Positions 60,624 through 64,000 of a DNA stretch of 64,000 nucleotides are shown here, piece by piece; within the stretch, counting starts at the first letter, position 1; every line of letters begins with the position of its first letter. The DNA lies in NCBI RefSeq assembly GCF_005870035.1, contig NZ_SWJG01000001.1:1475639-1539638 (forward strand). The letters are read 5' to 3'. The DNA is from Spirosoma lacussanchae. Its GTDB lineage: Bacteria; Bacteroidota; Bacteroidia; Cytophagales; Spirosomataceae. A program made the position numbers and the translations under genes. The notes under the pieces were generated by a model that saw only the letters and a list, made by a program, of their open reading frames with translations, was not told the DNA's origin and ran no database searches.

Positions 60624-62090
60624 ATGAATTGCTTTGTTGGCGTAGACGTCGGTACAACCAACGTAAAAGCCCTGGCCCTGCCGCCCGACCTGAATCAGGT
60701 TCTGGCGCATGCATCGGCCCCCGTTGAAACGCTTCATCCTAAACCGGGTTTTGCCGAACAGGACCCCGCTCAGATCTGGTCGGCGTTTGTGCAGGTGATG
60801 GCTGAAGTGAACCGGGAGCTGGCCGGGGCCGGGCATACCATTACTCACGTGGCTTTCAGTACGGCTATGCATAGTCTCCTGGCCATGGATGCACAGGGAG
60901 AGCCGCTCAGCCACGCCATTATCTGGTCAGACAACCGCGCTGAACAACAGGCGTCCGACCTCCGTACTACCCAGGCCGAACTGGGGCGGCAGCTCTATCA
61001 GCAGACCGGTATTCCGATGCATCCTATGGTGCCGCTCTGTAAGCTGGCCTGGCTGCGTGAACACGAGCCGCGCCTGTTGCGCCGGACGGCCTGTTTCGGG
61101 TCGATCAAGGAGTTCCTGTGGCATAAGCTGACAGGCGAGTTCGCGATCGACTACTCCATCGCTACCGCTACCGGCCTGTTCGACGCGGCCAACCGACAGT
61201 GGAGCGAGCTGGCTCTGGCTCATGCTGGTATTCGGGCCGACCAGCTCTCTACCCCGGTTCCTACCACCCACCAGCACCCGGTTCGGGAGAGTGGACAAAC
61301 GGCCGGTACTGGTCTGACTAGTGCCGTAACGCTGGTGATCGGAGCTTCGGACGGGTGCCTGGCCAACCTCGGAGCGGGGGCTATCAAGCGCGGAACCACT
61401 ACACTTACCATCGGTACCAGCGGGGCCATCCGGCAAACCGTTCGAAAACCCCTCCGCGATGAGCAGGGTCGGCTGTTCTGCTACATACTGGATGACGACT
61501 ATTACGTGGTTGGCGGGCCGACCAATAACGGGGGGAACGTGCTGGAGTGGGTCACCGAAAAGCTGGCACAGGCCGACACCGACGTGCTGCTGGCCGAGGC
61601 CGACGCCATTGCGCCTGGCTCGGATGGCCTGCTGTTTTTGCCTTACCTGCAGGGTGAACGGGCTCCGCTCTGGGATGCCCACGCGCGCGGGGCCTACCTG
61701 CACGTAGACTGGCAGCATACGCGGGCGCATTTCGTGCGGGCTGCGCTGGAGGGCGTACTCTTCAACCTGATGCTTATTAACGAACTGCTGATGAAGCATA
61801 CTGGGCCGACCCGGGTTATTCACGCCAATGGTGGCTTCGCGCAGTCGCGGTTCTGGGTGCAGATGCTGGCCGATATGTCGGGGGTTCCGGTGCGGCTCAA
61901 CGCCAGCAACGAAAGCGGTTCGATGGGCGGCATCCTGCTGACTATGAAAGCCCTGGGTCTGGTAGCCACCCTCGACGAAGCCGCTAAACTGGTTGAGTTT
62001 GGGGATACCTACGAGCCCGATCCAAAGCGCCATCGGCTCTATCAGCAGGTGTTTAAGCGCTGGCAACTGGGTCTGTCGCAGAATACCTGA
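60624..62090 (+). CDS. FGGY-family carbohydrate kinase (gluconokinase-like)
   Basis: A 488-aa cytosolic kinase. FVGVDVGTTNVKALAL is the N-terminal phosphate motif. SDNRAEQQASDL, GIPMHPMVPLCKLAWLREHEP, GASDGCLANLGAGAIKRGTTTLTIGTSGAIR and HANGGFAQSRFWVQMLADMSGVPV follow, the last being the FGGY signature region. Overall it resembles gluconokinases more than xylulokinases, so gluconate is the likely substrate. The GMC/subunit 3 enzyme pair at 14063-16396 could supply gluconate from glucose, but that link is speculative. TrpB2 follows after 55 bases. Confidence 0.8.
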   Translation: MNCFVGVDVGTTNVKALALPPDLNQVLAHASAPVETLHPKPGFAEQDPAQIWSAFVQVMAEVNRELAGAGHTITHVAFSTAMHSLLAMDAQGEPLSHAIIWSDNRAEQQASDLRTTQAELGRQLYQQTGIPMHPMVPLCKLAWLREHEPRLLRRTACFGSIKEFLWHKLTGEFAIDYSIATATGLFDAANRQWSELALAHAGIRADQLSTPVPTTHQHPVRESGQTAGTGLTSAVTLVIGASDGCLANLGAGAIKRGTTTLTIGTSGAIRQTVRKPLRDEQGRLFCYILDDDYYVVGGPTNNGGNVLEWVTEKLAQADTDVLLAEADAIAPGSDGLLFLPYLQGERAPLWDAHARGAYLHVDWQHTRAHFVRAALEGVLFNLMLINELLMKHTGPTRVIHANGGFAQSRFWVQMLADMSGVPVRLNASNESGSMGGILLTMKALGLVATLDEAAKLVEFGDTYEPDPKRHRLYQQVFKRWQLGLSQNT

Positions 62091-62145
62091 CCGAAAGTGT
62101 AGTCGTCTTCGTATCTTACCCACCCATCTAAATCCTTAGAAATAC

Positions 62146-63510
62146 ATGGCACAGAAAAAGTTTATCTTAGCCGAATCCGACATTCCGGAGCAGTGGTACA
62201 ACATCGTGGCCGACATGCCCAACAAGCCGCTGCCTCCGCTGCACCCCGGTACCAAAGAACCCATCGGGCCGGACATGCTGGCTCCGCTGTTTCCGATGGA
62301 GCTGATTAAACAGGAGGTCACCAGTGAGAAATGGGTACCTATTCCGGAAGAGGTACGGGAGATTTATAAAATCTGGCGACCTACCCCGCTGTACCGCGCC
62401 ACGGGATTGGAAAAATTGCTCGACACGCCCGCCAAAATTTATTACAAATACGAGGGGGTTAGTCCGGCCGGGTCGCACAAGCCGAATACCGCCGTACCGC
62501 AGGCTTTTTACAACAAGCAGGAGGGAGTTACGAAAATCACGACCGAGACGGGTGCCGGGCAGTGGGGTAGTGCCCTGAGTTTCGCCTGTCAGCATTTCGG
62601 CATCGAGTGCGAAGTGTACATGGTGCGGGCCAGCTACAACGGAAAGCCGTACCGGAAAATGATGATGAATACCTGGGGTGCCTCGGTATATCCGTCGCCC
62701 TCTGACCGGACCAACGCGGGGCGTAGTATCCTGGCGCAGGACGCCAACTCGCCGGGTAGTCTTGGTATTGCCATTTCAGAAGCCGTAGAGATGGCCCTGC
62801 ATGACGAGCATACCAAGTATGCGCTGGGGAGTGTGCTGAATCACGTACTCATGCACCAGACGGTTATTGGCCTGGAGTGTATCCGGCAGCTGGAGCAGGC
62901 CGGTGATTTTCCGGATATTGTCGTGGCGCCGTTTGGGGGTGGCTCCAACTTTGCCGGCATTGGCTTTCCGTTTCTGCGCTATAACCTGGAAGAGGGTAAG
63001 AACATCCGCTGCATCGCGGCCGAACCGGCTTCATGCCCCAAACTTACCCGGGGCGTATTCCGGTATGACCTCGGCGATACGGTCGGTATGACTCCGCTCT
63101 TGCCGATGTATACACTGGGCCATAACTTCATTCCGGCGCCAATCCACGCGGGTGGTTTGCGCTACCACGGGGCGGGAGCGATTGTCAGCCAGCTTCTGCG
63201 CGACGGACTGATCGAAGCGCAATCGTTCAACCAGCTCGAGTGTTTCGACGCGGGTATCAAGTTTGCCCGGACGGAAGGCATCATTCCGGCGCCCGAAGCC
63301 AACCACGCCATCGCGACGGTTATCCGCGAAGCGCTCATCGCTAAGGAAGAAGGAACACCCAAGACGATTCTGTTCAACCTCTGCGGCCACGGCCACTTCG
63401 ATATGTCGGCCTATGAGCAGTTTTTATCCGGCAAACTGGTGGAGCACGAAGTCACGCAGGAGGAGATTCTGGCGTCGCTCGCCGAGCTGGATACGCCATT
63501 AATTGCCTGA
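62146..63510 (+). CDS. trpB2: Tryptophan synthase beta-like protein TrpB2
   Basis: A 454-aa PLP enzyme of the TrpB2 branch. It has the long N-terminal extension of that branch (KFILAESDIPEQWYNIVADMPNKPLPPLHPGT). GVSPAGSHKPNTAVPQ holds the PLP lysine Lys112. TTETGAGQWGSALSFACQHFGIECEVYMVR, VAPFGGGSNFAGI and ETGAGQWG are further motifs. TrpB2 makes tryptophan from indole and serine without needing TrpA. No trpA is adjacent, which is normal for trpB2 genes. Confidence 0.92.
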   Translation: MAQKKFILAESDIPEQWYNIVADMPNKPLPPLHPGTKEPIGPDMLAPLFPMELIKQEVTSEKWVPIPEEVREIYKIWRPTPLYRATGLEKLLDTPAKIYYKYEGVSPAGSHKPNTAVPQAFYNKQEGVTKITTETGAGQWGSALSFACQHFGIECEVYMVRASYNGKPYRKMMMNTWGASVYPSPSDRTNAGRSILAQDANSPGSLGIAISEAVEMALHDEHTKYALGSVLNHVLMHQTVIGLECIRQLEQAGDFPDIVVAPFGGGSNFAGIGFPFLRYNLEEGKNIRCIAAEPASCPKLTRGVFRYDLGDTVGMTPLLPMYTLGHNFIPAPIHAGGLRYHGAGAIVSQLLRDGLIEAQSFNQLECFDAGIKFARTEGIIPAPEANHAIATVIREALIAKEEGTPKTILFNLCGHGHFDMSAYEQFLSGKLVEHEVTQEEILASLAELDTPLIA

Positions 63511-63529
63511 TTTTATAAGATGCGACAAT

Positions 63530-63563
63530 GGCAGGGCTATGGCCGAAAACCTGATGCCCTGCC
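63530..63563. terminator. Possible hairpin after trpB2
   Basis: GGCAGGGC (63530-63537) pairs with GCCCTGCC (63556-63563), and an overlapping alternative pairs GGCTATGGC with GCCGTAGCC. There is no T-run after it, so it may be a weak terminator or another RNA structure. The gap 63511-63695 between the convergent genes holds nothing else. Confidence 0.4.
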
Positions 63564-63695
63564 GTAGCCGTCTGTATACTCTAGGCCAAGGTGTCCCGAA
63601 CAGTAATATATAGGTAGATTGTCGCCGTCTGGCGGTAAGAAGAGACGAACTGCGATATTCGATAAGGCTAAAAAAACAGGGGCAGGTAGGTTCGT

Positions 63696-64000
63696 CTACC
63701 AACGTACCTGACCGTCGCCGATGCCGATCCATTTCTCGGTGACCAGCTTCTCGAGCGCGAACGGACCCCGGGCGTGGAGTTTTTGGGTGGAAATGCCGAT
63801 CTCGGCACCCAGTCCGAAGCAGCCGCCATCGGTGAAACGGGTCGATGCGTTGGCATAGACCGCAGCTGCATCGACTTCGCGCAGAAATTGATCGATAACC
63901 GGCTGATTCTGCGACAGAATGGCTTCCGAATGGCGCGATGAGTAGGTCTGTATGTGCGACAGCGCTTCATCGGGGCCGGAAACGATTTTGACGGCACACT
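63696..64000 (-). CDS. proA: Glutamate-5-semialdehyde dehydrogenase (3' part)
   Basis: The last 100 codons of a gene that continues past the right edge. The frame reads [59 protein letters not shown] and ends in GIGDGQVRW. These are the C-terminal blocks of ProA, which reduces glutamyl phosphate in proline synthesis. The conserved [12 protein letters not shown] and [11 protein letters not shown] sequences make the assignment safe. The catalytic Cys lies outside the window. Confidence 0.9.
   Translation of the reverse strand, partial: CAVKIVSGPDEALSHIQTYSSRHSEAILSQNQPVIDQFLREVDAAAVYANASTRFTDGGCFGLGAEIGISTQKLHARGPFALEKLVTEKWIGIGDGQVRW

Noticed and set aside
1..64000. tRNA, rRNA or insertion sequence genes
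   Set aside because: I looked through the gaps between genes and saw no cloverleaf, rRNA segment, transposase frame or IS-type terminal repeats.

Overview
The window looks like chromosomal DNA from a Bacteroidota bacterium of the order Cytophagales, most like Spirosoma and relatives. The evidence is a SusC/SusD polysaccharide locus with its own sigma/anti-sigma pair, a Bacteroidetes-type promoter word (TAnnTTTG), weak or absent Shine-Dalgarno sequences, a BshB1-type bacillithiol enzyme, RagB-type lipoproteins and DUF6089-like barrels. This taxonomy is inferred from gene content, not from a marker-gene tree.

Bases 1-6400 are a foreign-looking, AT-rich block. Six or seven unrelated genes all lie on the + strand: a pseudo-caspase/EAD11-like/CHAT protease, a SLATT-like membrane protein with a proline-rich microprotein, a DUF2971 protein, two unknown proteins and a DUF2200 protein. 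They are separated by GC-richer repeats. Four of the gaps hold a related 83-87 bp site that begins RYYYAAC-like and ends GTTRGGT, with inner inverted arms in the best copies. A fifth, less certain site lies at the left edge. This is the layout of integron attC sites and gene cassettes. A second short repeat (YGACA...GCCCC...GGGCA) precedes each cassette's first gene. I regard the block as an integron-like cassette array without a visible integrase, carrying defence-type cargo; it is the most novel part of the window.

Bases 6405-24285 are mostly ordinary chromosome: a GH113-like lipoprotein, an FAD oxidoreductase, pabA, a hydrolase, a CBS protein, NAD kinase, two outer-membrane barrels, a GMC dehydrogenase with its small subunit, an M23 peptidase, a YbdK ligase, a CCA-adding enzyme coupled to a Sua5-like protein, a nitrilase-family enzyme, bshB1, an orphan and a TetR regulator.

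Bases 24359-38251 hold a complete [NiFe]-hydrogenase locus: small and large subunits of the group 1h/1l (high-affinity, oxygen-tolerant) type, a maturation protease, two accessory proteins (101 aa and a 499-aa helical-repeat protein), hypA-hypB-hypF-hypC-hypD-hypE, an NHL-repeat protein, a NiCoT-like nickel transporter, a 76-aa protein and a bifunctional-nuclease/UVR protein. Almost the same palindrome precedes both the structural operon and the hyp operon. It suggests one regulator for both, possibly the adjacent TetR protein.

Bases 38242-49187, on the - strand, form a polysaccharide utilisation locus: ECF sigma, FecR anti-sigma, SusC with an STN domain, SusD, a lipoprotein, a GH42-like beta-galactosidase and a GH29 alpha-L-fucosidase. 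After rarA, a second ECF sigma factor, adenine deaminase and a membrane acyltransferase-like protein comes a + strand cluster (54548-58946). Its UxaA-type dehydratase, SDR, FAH-family hydrolase and amidohydrolase fit the non-phosphorylating oxidative route for L-fucose or a related sugar, which would use sugar released by the GH29 enzyme. The window ends with a cytochrome c/FG-GAP lipoprotein, an FGGY kinase, TrpB2 and the 3' part of proA.
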